From positions 1-62,141 of IMG/VR virus record IMGVR_UViG_3300020057_000042: a stretch of DNA of 62,141 bases, one strand, 5' to 3'. The notes beneath the pieces are model-generated. The model made no database searches. It was not told the DNA's origin and saw only the letters and a program-made list of their open reading frames with translations. The DNA is from a virus. Every line of letters begins with the position of its first letter. Positions within the stretch are counted from its first letter, which is position 1. Shown here in pieces: positions 9,350-16,664 of the stretch. Made by a program: the position numbers and the translations under genes.

Positions 9350-9556
9350 ATGTTCTTTGCAGCGGTAGAGCTAGTTGATGGTGAAGTTCATCTCTTCAAG
9401 GGACTTCGTGGTTTCCGCAAAGACGCTCTTTGTGGTGTCGTCATAAACGCTGTCGAGGTCGACCCGAGGCCCGGTAAGGCACCGAAGTTGGAGCCGACGT
9501 GCAGGGCGTGCATTGAGGCGGCGACCGCTTCTTCAGGGATACTTGCCTTGTGTTGA
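9350..9556 (+). CDS. Small protein with CxxC motif
   Basis: 68 residues with SD GGAGGAC before ATG. C-terminal CRAC motif (residues 50-53) and a further cysteine at residue 26 and at the last residue. Lies between tail and lysis genes. Function unknown. Confidence 0.6.
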   Translation: MFFAAVELVDGEVHLFKGLRGFRKDALCGVVINAVEVDPRPGKAPKLEPTCRACIEAATASSGILALC

Positions 9557-10314
9557 CTTCTGCCCAGTTTCCGTTTTCAGGTCCATACTCCGTTGGAGGT
9601 CTGGGCAATCATCGAGGACCGACAGCTCTCGCGCTGAAGCGAGCAATGAAGCGTGCCGGGATTGGGTTCACGGACACGAGCATGGATCAACTGGACGACC
9701 GCTTCAACTTGAAGCTGGAGAAAGCCCTGGACGCCTGGGATCCTGGTGCCAATGGCTACGGGCGCGAACGGTGGATTCAGATACGCAGCCTCAAGATCGC
9801 GAACGGACAGTACGCCCTCGATGCTTTCTCCCGCAAGCTCGTGGTCGATGAGATGTACGTTCCACCTCCAATCGTTCCAGCCTTGGGGCCGATCTCCCGA
9901 GGAGGACGAAGCATCCTTCAGCAGGATCTCACTCATGCCACGGACGGAATCCCTTTGTTCCCGGCTTTCGACGACGCTTTTTACGAAGGAGCCTCCGTCA
10001 TTGCCCCCGAAGACCTGAAAGTCACAAAGCAGTCTTCTTCTCGTCCGGGTGATGCGTTCTACGGTCAGGGTGTCTCGAAGATCCGGTACTGGTTCGGGCA
10101 TCTCAGGTACGCCCCGGCAACGGGAAGGTACTTCGCGAAGGGCACGGTGATGGGATATGTTGGGGCAAACAACATCGGGGGAGGGCCACATTGTCATTGC
10201 GGCATTAACGTCGAACTCCTTTGGGGATCAGGTCGGCAACTCGCGCACCATACGGACTACAGTCATGGCGCGGTGCTTGTCGGAGCGCAGTTGAAGGCGC
10301 ACGCCCAGTTATGA
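9550..10314 (+). CDS. Endolysin, M23-like peptidase
   Basis: 254 residues from GTG 9550 (TTG 9553, overlapping the previous stop, is the alternative). Residues 1-90 resemble the N-terminal peptidoglycan-binding region of phage lysins (GLGNHRGPTALALKRAM). The rest keeps an M23 metallopeptidase outline: HATDG (zinc ligands His and Asp), YWFGHL, and GGGPHCHCGI with the HxH zinc pair. It would cleave peptidoglycan cross-bridges at lysis. Holin-like genes follow directly. The M23 call rests on these short motifs; HATDG is a shortened form of the usual HxxxD. Confidence 0.7.
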   Translation: MLTSAQFPFSGPYSVGGLGNHRGPTALALKRAMKRAGIGFTDTSMDQLDDRFNLKLEKALDAWDPGANGYGRERWIQIRSLKIANGQYALDAFSRKLVVDEMYVPPPIVPALGPISRGGRSILQQDLTHATDGIPLFPAFDDAFYEGASVIAPEDLKVTKQSSSRPGDAFYGQGVSKIRYWFGHLRYAPATGRYFAKGTVMGYVGANNIGGGPHCHCGINVELLWGSGRQLAHHTDYSHGAVLVGAQLKAHAQL

Positions 10315-10334
10315 ATGCGTCTCGGGTCGTATGA

Positions 10335-10562
10335 GTGCCGTCAAACCGACAGAGGGAGAAGAGATGGGCGTGGTGGGGGCAGATCCGCGACGTGGCGGCA
10401 GCGATCGCGGGCTTCGTCTTGTTAGGGACGGAGACATTCCGGGGAACATACAACCTGACGGCAATGGTGTTCGCGATGGTGTGTCTGGGGATCGTGAGTT
10501 CCGGGGTGCTGTCGAGGTGGTTGGTAGGCCGGTGGGACGACAGCAAGGACGAGAAGCCGTGA
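10335..10562 (+). CDS. Holin-like membrane protein
   Basis: 75 residues from GTG 10335. Two hydrophobic segments (about residues 18-33 and 40-60: FVLLG and LTAMVFAMVCLGIV) followed by a charged C-terminus (WDDSKDEKP), typical of small class II holins. Directly after the endolysin. Confidence 0.6.
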   Translation: MPSNRQREKRWAWWGQIRDVAAAIAGFVLLGTETFRGTYNLTAMVFAMVCLGIVSSGVLSRWLVGRWDDSKDEKP

Positions 10563-10669
10563 TAACGGATCGGCAACAGAGGATTCACTGGATGATGCTG
10601 CATCTCGCGGACCTGCTTGTGATCTTTCTGCTCGTCGGGATCATCTTCTGGATCGGGGGTGTTTTGTGA
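10559..10669 (+). CDS. Tiny membrane protein in lysis cassette
   Basis: 36 residues starting at a GTG that overlaps the holin stop (GTGA) and ending in a 4-base overlap with the next gene. One transmembrane segment (LADLLVIFLLVGIIFWIGG) after a short basic N-terminus. Could be a holin partner or antiholin; this is inference from position. Confidence 0.5.
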   Translation: MITDRQQRIHWMMLHLADLLVIFLLVGIIFWIGGVL

Positions 10670-11181
10670 GCGAACGAGACAGGGAGCAGGCAGAAGCAGG
10701 CAGGGTCGTGGCTGAGGGCGAGCGCGAAAATGGCGAAACCCGCAGGCAGGACGCGAGGCACAAGATGTACCGGCGAGTCTCGACTCTCGTCGCGCTGCCG
10801 ATCGCGTTCATCGTTCTGGTTCCTTTGGCTGTGGGGATCTACTTCGTAAACAACCGGGCGGTGGATGCGGAGCGGAGCGCGAGGATCGTCGCTGCAACTG
10901 CCTCTCGGGTGATTCAGGAGCGAGCGTATGGGGCGCAGTTGAAATCGTGTGGGCGCGGCAACGTTCTCCGCCGACAAATGGGCGTCAACAACAGGGTGCT
11001 CCTCGATGTCGTCCTCACTGCTGCTGCCGCCTCGATGGAGAAATACAAGCAGTACCTTGCTTCCGGCGACACCGCCCAGGCGGACATCAACCTGGAGGCG
11101 TCCAAGGCGTATACGCAGTCCGCGAAAGCGCTGAAGAAGATCCCGCCCGTCGACTGTCTCTCAGTGATCCCCAAACCGTAG
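10666..11181 (+). CDS. Membrane-anchored lysis-cassette protein
   Basis: 171 residues: a charged N-terminal 35 residues, one transmembrane segment (about 40-62), then an outer domain predicted helical with two cysteines (SCGRG and VDCLS). Location between holin-like genes suggests a role in lysis, such as a spanin-like or regulatory function. No family recognised. Confidence 0.6.
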   Translation: MSERDREQAEAGRVVAEGERENGETRRQDARHKMYRRVSTLVALPIAFIVLVPLAVGIYFVNNRAVDAERSARIVAATASRVIQERAYGAQLKSCGRGNVLRRQMGVNNRVLLDVVLTAAAASMEKYKQYLASGDTAQADINLEASKAYTQSAKALKKIPPVDCLSVIPKP

Positions 11182-11191
11182 GAAGGAAGCA

Positions 11192-11278
11192 ATGGTTCTA
11201 GCAGACGCATACGTAGGAGGGGGGCTGCTGTTCCTGATCCTCCTCGTCATCGTGATCGTTCTACTGGTACGGAGGTAA
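11192..11278 (+). CDS. 28-residue membrane peptide
   Basis: ATG 11192 preceded by AGGAAGGAAG. Encodes 28 residues, almost all a transmembrane helix (GGGLLFLILLVIVIVLLVRR end). It lies between two membrane-protein genes and is closed by TAA 3 bases before the next ATG. Confidence 0.55.
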   Translation: MVLADAYVGGGLLFLILLVIVIVLLVRR

Positions 11279-11281
11279 GAC

Positions 11282-11623
11282 ATGGGAGTTCTGAAAGCAC
11301 TTACAGCTATTGCTGTCTCGGGGATCGGTGCGCTCGTCCTCGCGCTCGGCACCGTTTCGAGCGGCAACATCGGTGACTTGTCCGGCCAAGCCTGGTTGGT
11401 CGCAGCACTCGCGGTTCTCGGCTCGGGCGGCATGGTCTGGCTCGTCGAGAACACCACGGCAGCCCCCGTCGCGAAAGCCGTGCTCGCGATCCTCACCGCA
11501 GGCATAGCCTCTCTCGTCGTAGCACTCGACGACGGCATCGTGTCGCAAACCGAGTTTCTGACCGCCGCCTCCGTTGCGATCATCGCATCCGGCTTCGTGT
11601 ACCAGGCACCGAAGGAACCTTGA
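11282..11623 (+). CDS. Holin-like protein, multiple membrane segments
   Basis: 113 residues, SD GGAGG. Three to four hydrophobic segments (starting near residues 6, 37, 63 and 92), small-residue rich, ending in a charged tail. Resembles actinophage holins placed last in the lysis cassette. Followed by a strong terminator, so it ends the rightward late transcript. Confidence 0.6.
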   Translation: MGVLKALTAIAVSGIGALVLALGTVSSGNIGDLSGQAWLVAALAVLGSGGMVWLVENTTAAPVAKAVLAILTAGIASLVVALDDGIVSQTEFLTAASVAIIASGFVYQAPKEP

Positions 11624-11647
11624 AAGATCGCCGGACCTCCGGCGTAA

Positions 11648-11688
11648 GAGGCACCCGCCATTTCCCCTCGGCGGGTGCCTCACTTTTT
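11648..11688 (+). terminator. Rho-independent terminator, end of late operon
   Basis: Perfect 12-bp stem GAGGCACCCGCC / GGCGGGTGCCTC (11648-11659 and 11670-11681), 10-base loop, then ACTTTTTT. It separates the convergent arms: rightward late genes end at 11623 and leftward genes end at 11689. Confidence 0.9.
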
Positions 11689-12366
11689 TCAGTAGCGAAC
11701 CGCGTTGCCCAGTCCGAATCGGGCACTCATCCAGTAAGCGTTCTTGCGGCCCCAGCAGTCGCTACACGCTGCATAGCCGTGGTAGTCGAAGGTGGATGAG
11801 GCAGAAGGCCAGCGTCCGCTCAGAAATGCTCCCATGAAATCGTAGACTTCGGCCCACGATTGGAAGTTCGGCACCCTCCAGCCTGCTCCACACGAGGACA
11901 GACCGAAGGCGTTGAAGCGGTTGGAGGAACATGCTGCTGCTCCGAACGATGATTCCGTTCCAGCGATGGCAGCGATGAACGCAGGATGGATGCCGTGCCT
12001 ACGTCCTGCTGCTTCTAGCTCCCTTCCCGTGCTCGCCATCGGTGTTCCTGAGAGGCCACGGTTCAGGAGGGCGATCATCTCGCTGTGAGCGTGGAGGGCA
12101 ACGAGGCATTGGGCTTGCCGCTTCGTCCACGTCTTCAGCACCCACTTGCGGTAACGGTGAGACTTGGGGAGTGCCCACGGCGTCACTGACGAGCGCGTGC
12201 GGGCCACGGAACGCTGATCCTGGCACTTCCATAGCCCCTTCTGGGTTTCGGCTATGAGGGCCGTCAGCGTGGGCTTGGCCGCTCGGGAGGTTTGGACGAC
12301 AGACAGGGCGAGAACGACGGTGAACGTAACGACGATGGTGAGTGCAATGGTTCGGGATGACCTCAC
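11689..12366 (-). CDS. Secreted lysozyme / transglycosylase-like protein
   Basis: 225 residues from GTG 12366, chosen because TTAGGAG lies 8 bases upstream. Residues 6-30 form a signal peptide or anchor ending near SRAA. The C-terminal domain has the SLT-lysozyme signature GTESSFG (catalytic Glu near residue 138) followed by FNAFGL and a helical region with paired cysteines. It would be exported and cut glycan strands. It is the last gene of the leftward arm, far from the late lysis cassette, so it may act on the wall early (for example superinfection control) rather than in lysis. Confidence 0.7.
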   Translation of the reverse strand: MRSSRTIALTIVVTFTVVLALSVVQTSRAAKPTLTALIAETQKGLWKCQDQRSVARTRSSVTPWALPKSHRYRKWVLKTWTKRQAQCLVALHAHSEMIALLNRGLSGTPMASTGRELEAAGRRHGIHPAFIAAIAGTESSFGAAACSSNRFNAFGLSSCGAGWRVPNFQSWAEVYDFMGAFLSGRWPSASSTFDYHGYAACSDCWGRKNAYWMSARFGLGNAVRY

Positions 12367-12458
12367 GGTCGCTCCTAACGCTTGCTGACAGGCCGACATC
12401 CCCACGCTCAAAGCTGGTGGGGAGTCTGGTTGTTCTGTTGGATGAAAGGCTACCGCGT

Positions 12459-12677
12459 TTAGCGGTCGCCGTCTACCTTTTCGGAGTCGCTGGTCGAGCC
12501 ACCACACCGGGGGCATCTCGCCACCAGTCTCTGTGTGTCGGTTCGTTTGGTGCGTACCGGCAGCACGGCTGGCCCCTGTTCTTCCGCGAACGCTTCCATC
12601 ACGATACGTCGTTGGCGGTACAGGTCGCCGAGTTGCTGGTCGATTTCGGCGATACGGGCGCGGTAGTCGATACTCAA
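12459..12677 (-). CDS. Small helical protein with CPRCGG end
   Basis: 72 residues from TTG 12677, which overlaps the preceding stop (ATTGA). Residues 5-30 form a helix (RARIAEIDQQLGDLYRQRR); the C-terminus has a single CPRCGG knuckle. Function unknown; might bind zinc as a dimer. Confidence 0.5.
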   Translation of the reverse strand: MSIDYRARIAEIDQQLGDLYRQRRIVMEAFAEEQGPAVLPVRTKRTDTQRLVARCPRCGGSTSDSEKVDGDR

Positions 12678-12859
12678 TTCTGTCCTTTGGGCAGCGCCGC
12701 TGTCACATGATCGGTGACTTCGCGGCAACGGTAGAACATCCACTGTTCGTTCGAGGGGATGGCCTTGTAGTCCCAGCGGTCCATGATCGCACCACACTCG
12801 CAGACGGCGGTGCCTTCGACCATCCGGGGAATTACAGGCTGAGGCGGCGTTTCAGCCAT
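12674..12859 (-). CDS. Small protein with cysteine pair
   Basis: 61 residues, ATG 12859. Contains CECG near residue 19 and a single Cys in FYRCREV near residue 45, a possible zinc-binding fold with DRWDYKAIP. Overlaps the HNH gene end by 28 bases. Function unknown. Confidence 0.55.
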   Translation of the reverse strand: MAETPPQPVIPRMVEGTAVCECGAIMDRWDYKAIPSNEQWMFYRCREVTDHVTAALPKGQN

Positions 12860-13191
12860 TCCGCTCCCACGTCTTCGCCCATTGACTTCTTGATGTGCGC
12901 GATGATGTCGGGCCGATGCGCTGCGATGTGCTGGCCGAGCAGTTTGCGCACGTCCTTGTTCTCGGCGTGGATCATCAGATGGCAGTCGGAGCACAACATG
13001 ACGAGGTTCTCCGGCACGTCCGAACCTCCTTGCGAGCGGAAGCGAACGTGGTGGAGTTCGACGTTCCGGCTGCCGCAGATGACGCACAAGCCGCCTTTTG
13101 CGTGCAACGACTTCATCGTCCCTTTGTCCTTCTTCGCCTTCGGGTTCTTGAAGTCGGGTTCGTATGTTCTCTTACCGCCAGCGGTACTCAT
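12832..13191 (-). CDS. HNH endonuclease
   Basis: 119 residues from ATG 13191, SD AAAGGTG. Classic HNH fold: CVICG (residue ~33), VELHHVRFRSQGGSD with the HH pair, NLVMLCSDCH and MIH. Free-standing HNH nucleases next to terminase support packaging in some phages, but this copy is among early modification genes, so homing or DNA processing is as likely. Start codon overlaps the Mom-like gene stop (ATGA). Confidence 0.88.
   Translation of the reverse strand: MSTAGGKRTYEPDFKNPKAKKDKGTMKSLHAKGGLCVICGSRNVELHHVRFRSQGGSDVPENLVMLCSDCHLMIHAENKDVRKLLGQHIAAHRPDIIAHIKKSMGEDVGAEWLKRRLSL
13173..13186 (-). repeat. Dispersed 14-bp element
   Basis: Exact TACCGC-TG-GCGGTA on the minus strand, within the first codons of the HNH gene and at the end of the Mom-like gene. 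Confidence 0.6.
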
Positions 13192-13799
13192 CGCAACACC
13201 TTTACGAACTTGTGCTTTGCGAACTTTCCAATCATCTCTGCTCCAAGGTCGATCATCTGGGCGTGGGTTCTCGTTTTCGTTGAGAGTCGAGCGGTGAGAA
13301 CACCGTTCTTGACGTAAGTGGGAGTTGCCACGGTCAAACCACGGTACTCCCAGCCGCAGGCTTTGTAGATTGCCCCTGTGTGCCCCTGCCACTCATCCGC
13401 GTAAGTCACAAGCACATCCCACCTTCCGTCTCTGGCGATTCTCTTGACGCTCTGGGAGAGCAAGAATGAAGCTCCGTTTGTCGGGACTTCAGGCTCAATG
13501 ACAAGTCGCGAAAGAGCGAGCACCCTCCTCCATTCTCCATCGGTGCTTGCCTTAGCCGCCCGATTGGTCGGTGGCATCCACATGGCGCACCCTGATATGT
13601 AGAGCGGGAAGTCCTCGTTGCGAAATAGTCCATGCCGGAAGACAGCAGTATGGGATGATCCTCGTGAGTAATGGAGGCGAGCAACAATCTCTTTTGCTTG
13701 ATGCATAGTGACATCATCAACCATCCACTCCGACTTCCTTAGCCCGTTTTGGGGCTTGTGCCTCACGTCAAGATCCTGTCTACGGTTCCGTCTCGCCAT
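13188..13799 (-). CDS. Mom-like DNA modification protein
   Basis: 203 residues as shown; ATG 13724 (178 residues) is an alternative start with a better-placed GGAG. Matches the phage Mu Mom family (GNAT-like adenine carbamoylmethylation): LHYSRGSSH near residue 42, FRHGLF, GCAMWMPP, LSRLVIEPEVPTN, SFLLSQS, LVTYADEWQGHTGAIYKACGW. In Mu, Mom converts adenines to N6-carbamoylmethyl-adenine and protects DNA from many restriction enzymes. Neighbours are nucleases. No Com-like translational activator was seen. Confidence 0.8.
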   Translation of the reverse strand: MARRNRRQDLDVRHKPQNGLRKSEWMVDDVTMHQAKEIVARLHYSRGSSHTAVFRHGLFRNEDFPLYISGCAMWMPPTNRAAKASTDGEWRRVLALSRLVIEPEVPTNGASFLLSQSVKRIARDGRWDVLVTYADEWQGHTGAIYKACGWEYRGLTVATPTYVKNGVLTARLSTKTRTHAQMIDLGAEMIGKFAKHKFVKVLR

Positions 13800-14089
13800 T
13801 CCTTCGGACGGATGACGTGATATTCGATCCCGGCTCGCAGGAGCGCATCACCCCACTTCACTTGATCGGGTCTGAGTGAGTCGCTGTCTCCCTTGATCTC
13901 AAAGGCAACGGCTCGCTCACGCAGAAGGAACACATCTACCCACCCCTTCGCATCTCCGGCGAGCGGTGTGCGCCACCCCTGTTTCGTCTCGACGGAAGGG
14001 AAGTGGAGGCACAACCATCCTTGCCTTTGCGCCTGCTGTATCAGCGCCTTCTGCAACTGCTTGCCGTTGAGCCTAAGAGGGGAAGCCAT
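13763..14089 (-). CDS. VRR-NUC domain nuclease
   Basis: 108 residues from ATG 14089; ATG 14107 is possible. Shows the VRR-NUC outline: LHFPSVETKQGWRTPLAG, then KGWVDVFLL (catalytic Asp), VAFEIKGD (catalytic ExK), LRPDQVKWGDAL and a VIRPKEW end. These small PD-(D/E)XK-type nucleases process branched DNA or act as nickases in phages. Overlaps genes on both sides. Confidence 0.8.
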   Translation of the reverse strand: MASPLRLNGKQLQKALIQQAQRQGWLCLHFPSVETKQGWRTPLAGDAKGWVDVFLLRERAVAFEIKGDSDSLRPDQVKWGDALLRAGIEYHVIRPKEWRDGTVDRILT

Positions 14090-14327
14090 GAGACGTGAGC
14101 CACGCATTCCTTTTGCGCAGGTAGAGGTGACGGAAGCGTTCGGAGCAGACATGGGCGAGACGGTCGTTCGCCACGTCCTCCGCTCCTTTGAGTTTCACGT
14201 CGAGCGCCCACGAGATTTTCGTCATCGTGATCCCCACTCGAAGCCAGAAGTCAACGAAATCTTCTCCCTCTTGGGGTTGCACATGCAGCCACCAGGGGGC
14301 ACGAGGCTTGGGCATAACAGAGTTCAT
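14073..14327 (-). CDS. Hypothetical protein, 84 residues
   Basis: Starts ATG 14327 overlapping the stop of the upstream gene (ATGA). Trp-rich and basic (PWWLHVQPQEGEDFVDFWLRV). No family recognised. Lies between a DNA-binding protein and a nuclease in a tight operon. Confidence 0.6.
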   Translation of the reverse strand: MNSVMPKPRAPWWLHVQPQEGEDFVDFWLRVGITMTKISWALDVKLKGAEDVANDRLAHVCSERFRHLYLRKRNAWLTSHGFPS

Positions 14328-14902
14328 TCGGTTTCTCCTATCGCGTGTTGAAGTCGCATGAACGAGTCACGGGATACCAGGAAGTCTTGCCCATACTCTT
14401 TGGCTCCTTGCACGAGAGCGCGGGCGACTGCGGCTAGATCGTCGGATGCGACGGGGGGCAGCACGGAAGGCCCGTGCATTTCGTCTCGCAACTGCTGTCG
14501 CGTCCAGTTGTTCTTCTCCACGAGCTTCAGCCACTTGTCCTGCTGCTTGGGTTCCAGGGCAGCCACTTCGGCGTGGACGTGGAACGGCACGGCTTCGCGT
14601 CGAACGCTGGGAGGCACACGGTTGCAGACGCTTTCGAGGTTCGAGACGGTGGAGTCGGCCAGTCCGGTTGCTTCGGCCAACTGCGCATACGCTTCCCCGT
14701 GCTCTCGTTTCGCGTACAGAAGCAGATCCCCGATCAGGAACGAGGTGGTGCGTTTCAACCCTCCGAACATCGCTGCCAGAGACTCGCACTTGTCGTAGGA
14801 GACGCCTTCGGGGAGAGTCAGGGAGACGGGTGTGATCGCACCGGCTGTCTCCAGATCAAGCCAGAGTTTTGCTCCCTGCTGACGACGCTCGACGGCACTC
14901 AC
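14324..14902 (-). CDS. ParB/KorB-like DNA-binding protein
   Basis: 192 residues. The core (residues 35-145) resembles the helix-turn-helix region of ParB/KorB-type proteins: FLIGDLLLYAKREHGE, YAQLAEATGLADSTVSNLE (helix-turn-helix), then VPFHVHAEVAALEPKQQDKWL and TRQQLRDEM. The N-terminal ParB nuclease-like domain is absent. It could bind a repeated operator; the dispersed TACCGC-TG-GCGGTA element is one candidate, which is speculation. Confidence 0.5.
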   Translation of the reverse strand: MSAVERRQQGAKLWLDLETAGAITPVSLTLPEGVSYDKCESLAAMFGGLKRTTSFLIGDLLLYAKREHGEAYAQLAEATGLADSTVSNLESVCNRVPPSVRREAVPFHVHAEVAALEPKQQDKWLKLVEKNNWTRQQLRDEMHGPSVLPPVASDDLAAVARALVQGAKEYGQDFLVSRDSFMRLQHAIGETE

Positions 14903-14975
14903 CGAGCCACCACGCTACGAAGCGCACGCAGATGAGCGCAGTCACCACGAGCGAGGCAGGTGCAGCGCCATTGCT

Positions 14976-15179
14976 TCACCTGGATGTCGTACCCTCGGGT
15001 TCATTTCGCATCGAAAATGCAACCTTGAGGCTGAGTGTGTCACCTGCATACAGCTGATAGACGGTTCCATCCGGATCCTTTATCACGACAACGGACCTGC
15101 CTAACCACGACCGCTTGATCCGGATAATTTCGAGGTCAACACCCTCGATACAGATTTTTACGTTCTTATATAACGCCAT
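14976..15179 (-). CDS. Small hypothetical protein
   Basis: 67 residues, strong SD AGAGGAGAG. Beta-rich with VVVIKDPDGTVYQLYAGD. No family recognised. Confidence 0.6.
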   Translation of the reverse strand: MALYKNVKICIEGVDLEIIRIKRSWLGRSVVVIKDPDGTVYQLYAGDTLSLKVAFSMRNEPEGTTSR

Positions 15180-15197
15180 AGTGACTCTCCTCTAATT

Positions 15198-15240
15198 AGG
15201 AACGACGTGCCGGGAGTCTCTGCTGCCTTCCGTATCCCTG
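15198..15240 (-). repeat. Duplicated fragment of the neighbouring 15506 gene
   Basis: Bases 15198-15234 match 15605-15641 with a single change near the middle. In the second site they encode the RKAAETPGTSFL segment of the 15506 gene; here they sit in a gap between genes. This looks like a decayed partial duplication. Confidence 0.7.
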
Positions 15241-15270
15241 CTGACGACGCTCGATGACGCTCGATGACGC

Positions 15271-15501
15271 TCACCTGACGACCAACATTCTCAACGCTGT
15301 CAGGTGCGAACACTGTCCTTTGCGTTCCTCGCATTGGCAGCGCCACTGCTTTTTGGCGACATCCCAGCCGAGGTAATAAACACCTTCGGTCCCCCGACAT
15401 TGGGCTACCACAAGTCCTCCGTGCTGGTCGACACGTTCGATCGTGAGTCGGCCTTCCCGTAGGTAGCGGAAGGCTTTCTCCTGAACAGACTCACGAGGCA
15501 C
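15271..15501 (-). CDS. SWIM-type zinc-finger protein
   Basis: 76 residues from GTG 15501. The C-terminal WRCQCEERKGQCSHLTAL shows CxC followed by CxH, the SWIM zinc-finger pattern (nucleic-acid or protein binding). The N-terminal helix AFRYLREGRLTIERVD precedes a beta hairpin. Small SWIM proteins occur in phage early regions with unknown role. Confidence 0.6.
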   Translation of the reverse strand: MPRESVQEKAFRYLREGRLTIERVDQHGGLVVAQCRGTEGVYYLGWDVAKKQWRCQCEERKGQCSHLTALRMLVVR

Positions 15502-15505
15502 GAGG

Positions 15506-15871
15506 CTATGACAGGACGACAGTCTTAACGGTTTTGACCGAGACAGTTACGGGCGAGAACGAGCGTGTCGGGATGGCGACGAGCGTCACTGATCCTTCGG
15601 GATCGAGGAACGACGTGCCGGGAGTCTCCGCTGCCTTCCGTACTGCCTGCTGTGCGGAGGTGGCCTCGACGTTCGCGACGAACTCGTACCAGTCCGCCCT
15701 CTCCTCTTCCTGCGAGGGGACGCGGCGCAGCACGACGTACTCGCGATCGTTGTCCTTCGCCTCCGGTGCGGGAGGGTTGGCCGAGGTTGTCTGCCAGGGC
15801 TGGATTGTCTCCGGGTTCCCTGACAGTGGGCGTCCGATCGGTGCTTCCGTCACTTCGGGTGCAACAGTCAT
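15506..15871 (-). CDS. Hypothetical protein with proline-rich linker
   Basis: 121 residues, ATG overlapping the stop of the RHH gene. The N-terminal half is Pro/Thr-rich and disordered; the second half (YVVLRRVPSQ ... WYEFVANVEATSAQQAVRKA) looks like a small alpha/beta domain found in other phage proteins of unknown function. Part of its 3' half is duplicated at 15198. Confidence 0.65.
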   Translation of the reverse strand: MTVAPEVTEAPIGRPLSGNPETIQPWQTTSANPPAPEAKDNDREYVVLRRVPSQEEERADWYEFVANVEATSAQQAVRKAAETPGTSFLDPEGSVTLVAIPTRSFSPVTVSVKTVKTVVLS

Positions 15872-16263
15872 ACTGCCTTCTTCCTCGGGCGTCTCCCGAT
15901 TGGTTGTGGTTCGATCTGAAAGTTCAGAGCGATCTTCTCCAAGACAACTCCACGGAGGGTGCCGCCTCTCCTTGCTGCGTCGGCGGTGATCGCCCGGTGG
16001 AGTTTTGCTCCACCCCTGACGAGCAGCGTCGAAGGATCAGCCGTCCTGTACCGAGGTGCCCCCTCGTGTCCGCGCAGCCCGTTGACCGGCTCGACGTACT
16101 TGACCTTGAATGCTGTCGCGAGGATCTGGACGGCCACCTTGTTGATCGAGCAGTCACGAGCCTTCGCCTCACTGACGAGTGCCTTCCTAATCTCGGAGGG
16201 CACGTCGGTGACGAGAAGGTCTTTGCGGGCGCTCTTGGTTTTGTGGTTGGGATCTCTTGCCAT
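15868..16263 (-). CDS. Ribbon-helix-helix regulator, two RHH-like units
   Basis: 131 residues. First unit: KDLLVTDVPSEIRKALVSEA then RDCSINKVAVQIL (strand-helix-helix). A second helical pair (KLHRAITADAARRGGTLRGVVL) may be another RHH half, so one chain could mimic a dimer. ATG has no SD and lies 8 bases after a TATAAC -10 box, suggesting a leaderless mRNA from the promoter at 16272-16301. Confidence 0.6.
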   Translation of the reverse strand: MARDPNHKTKSARKDLLVTDVPSEIRKALVSEAKARDCSINKVAVQILATAFKVKYVEPVNGLRGHEGAPRYRTADPSTLLVRGGAKLHRAITADAARRGGTLRGVVLEKIALNFQIEPQPIGRRPRKKAV

Positions 16264-16271
16264 GAAGTCTA

Positions 16272-16301
16272 GTTATATCACCGTTAGGGCACGGGACGCA
16301 A
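16272..16301 (-). promoter_or_regulatory. Sigma-70-like promoter, ACGGTGATATAA type
   Basis: On the minus strand: TTGCGT (16301-16296), 18-base spacer, TATAAC (16277-16272), reading into the RHH gene at 16263. The ACGGTGATATAA block is shared with the promoters at 25606 and 37745. It overlaps the 3' end of the upstream gene. Confidence 0.55.
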
Positions 16302-16464
16302 GTGCGCGTAGCTGTTCCTCGACATCGTCTAGCAAGCGATCTCTCTGAACGCGATCATCGTTCCTGATCGCTTTCCCCATTGCCCTAAATTCGCGCAACA
16401 GGATCTCGTCCCGCTCGACTTGCGAGGTCGCGGCCTCCAGTTTGTCCAGCCACATCTGGCTCAT
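16273..16464 (-). CDS. Small helical protein
   Basis: 63 residues, nearly all helical and charged (LEAATSQVERDEILLREF). Starts at ATG 16464, overlapping the previous stop. Function unknown. Confidence 0.6.
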   Translation of the reverse strand: MSQMWLDKLEAATSQVERDEILLREFRAMGKAIRNDDRVQRDRLLDDVEEQLRALASRALTVI

Positions 16465-16664
16465 CGTTTTCCTCTCTTCGGCGGTAACGGAAACAGCGTC
16501 TCGTCTTGTATTCGCAAAGCACGTTGCGCTTTCGTCTCCTCGACCTGCTTGCCGGGATAGTCGTATTTGTAGGTGCAGTCTCCGCAATGCCACCTGCCTT
16601 CGATCACGGTGCGTGCACCGCTGATCGGCTTCTTGCACGCCGCGCAGACAACCTTGTCACTCAT
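16461..16664 (-). CDS. Zinc-knuckle protein
   Basis: 67 residues with CAACKKPI and WHCGDCTYKYD, a four-cysteine zinc-binding arrangement similar to half a LIM domain. ATG overlaps the upstream stop. Function unknown. Confidence 0.65.
   Translation of the reverse strand: MSDKVVCAACKKPISGARTVIEGRWHCGDCTYKYDYPGKQVEETKAQRALRIQDETLFPLPPKRGKR

Noticed and set aside
10331-10558. Upstream extension of the 36-residue membrane peptide
   Set aside because: The extension overlaps the holin-like gene in another frame and is Gly/Arg-rich; the GTG at 10559 with GTGA overlap explains the gene better.
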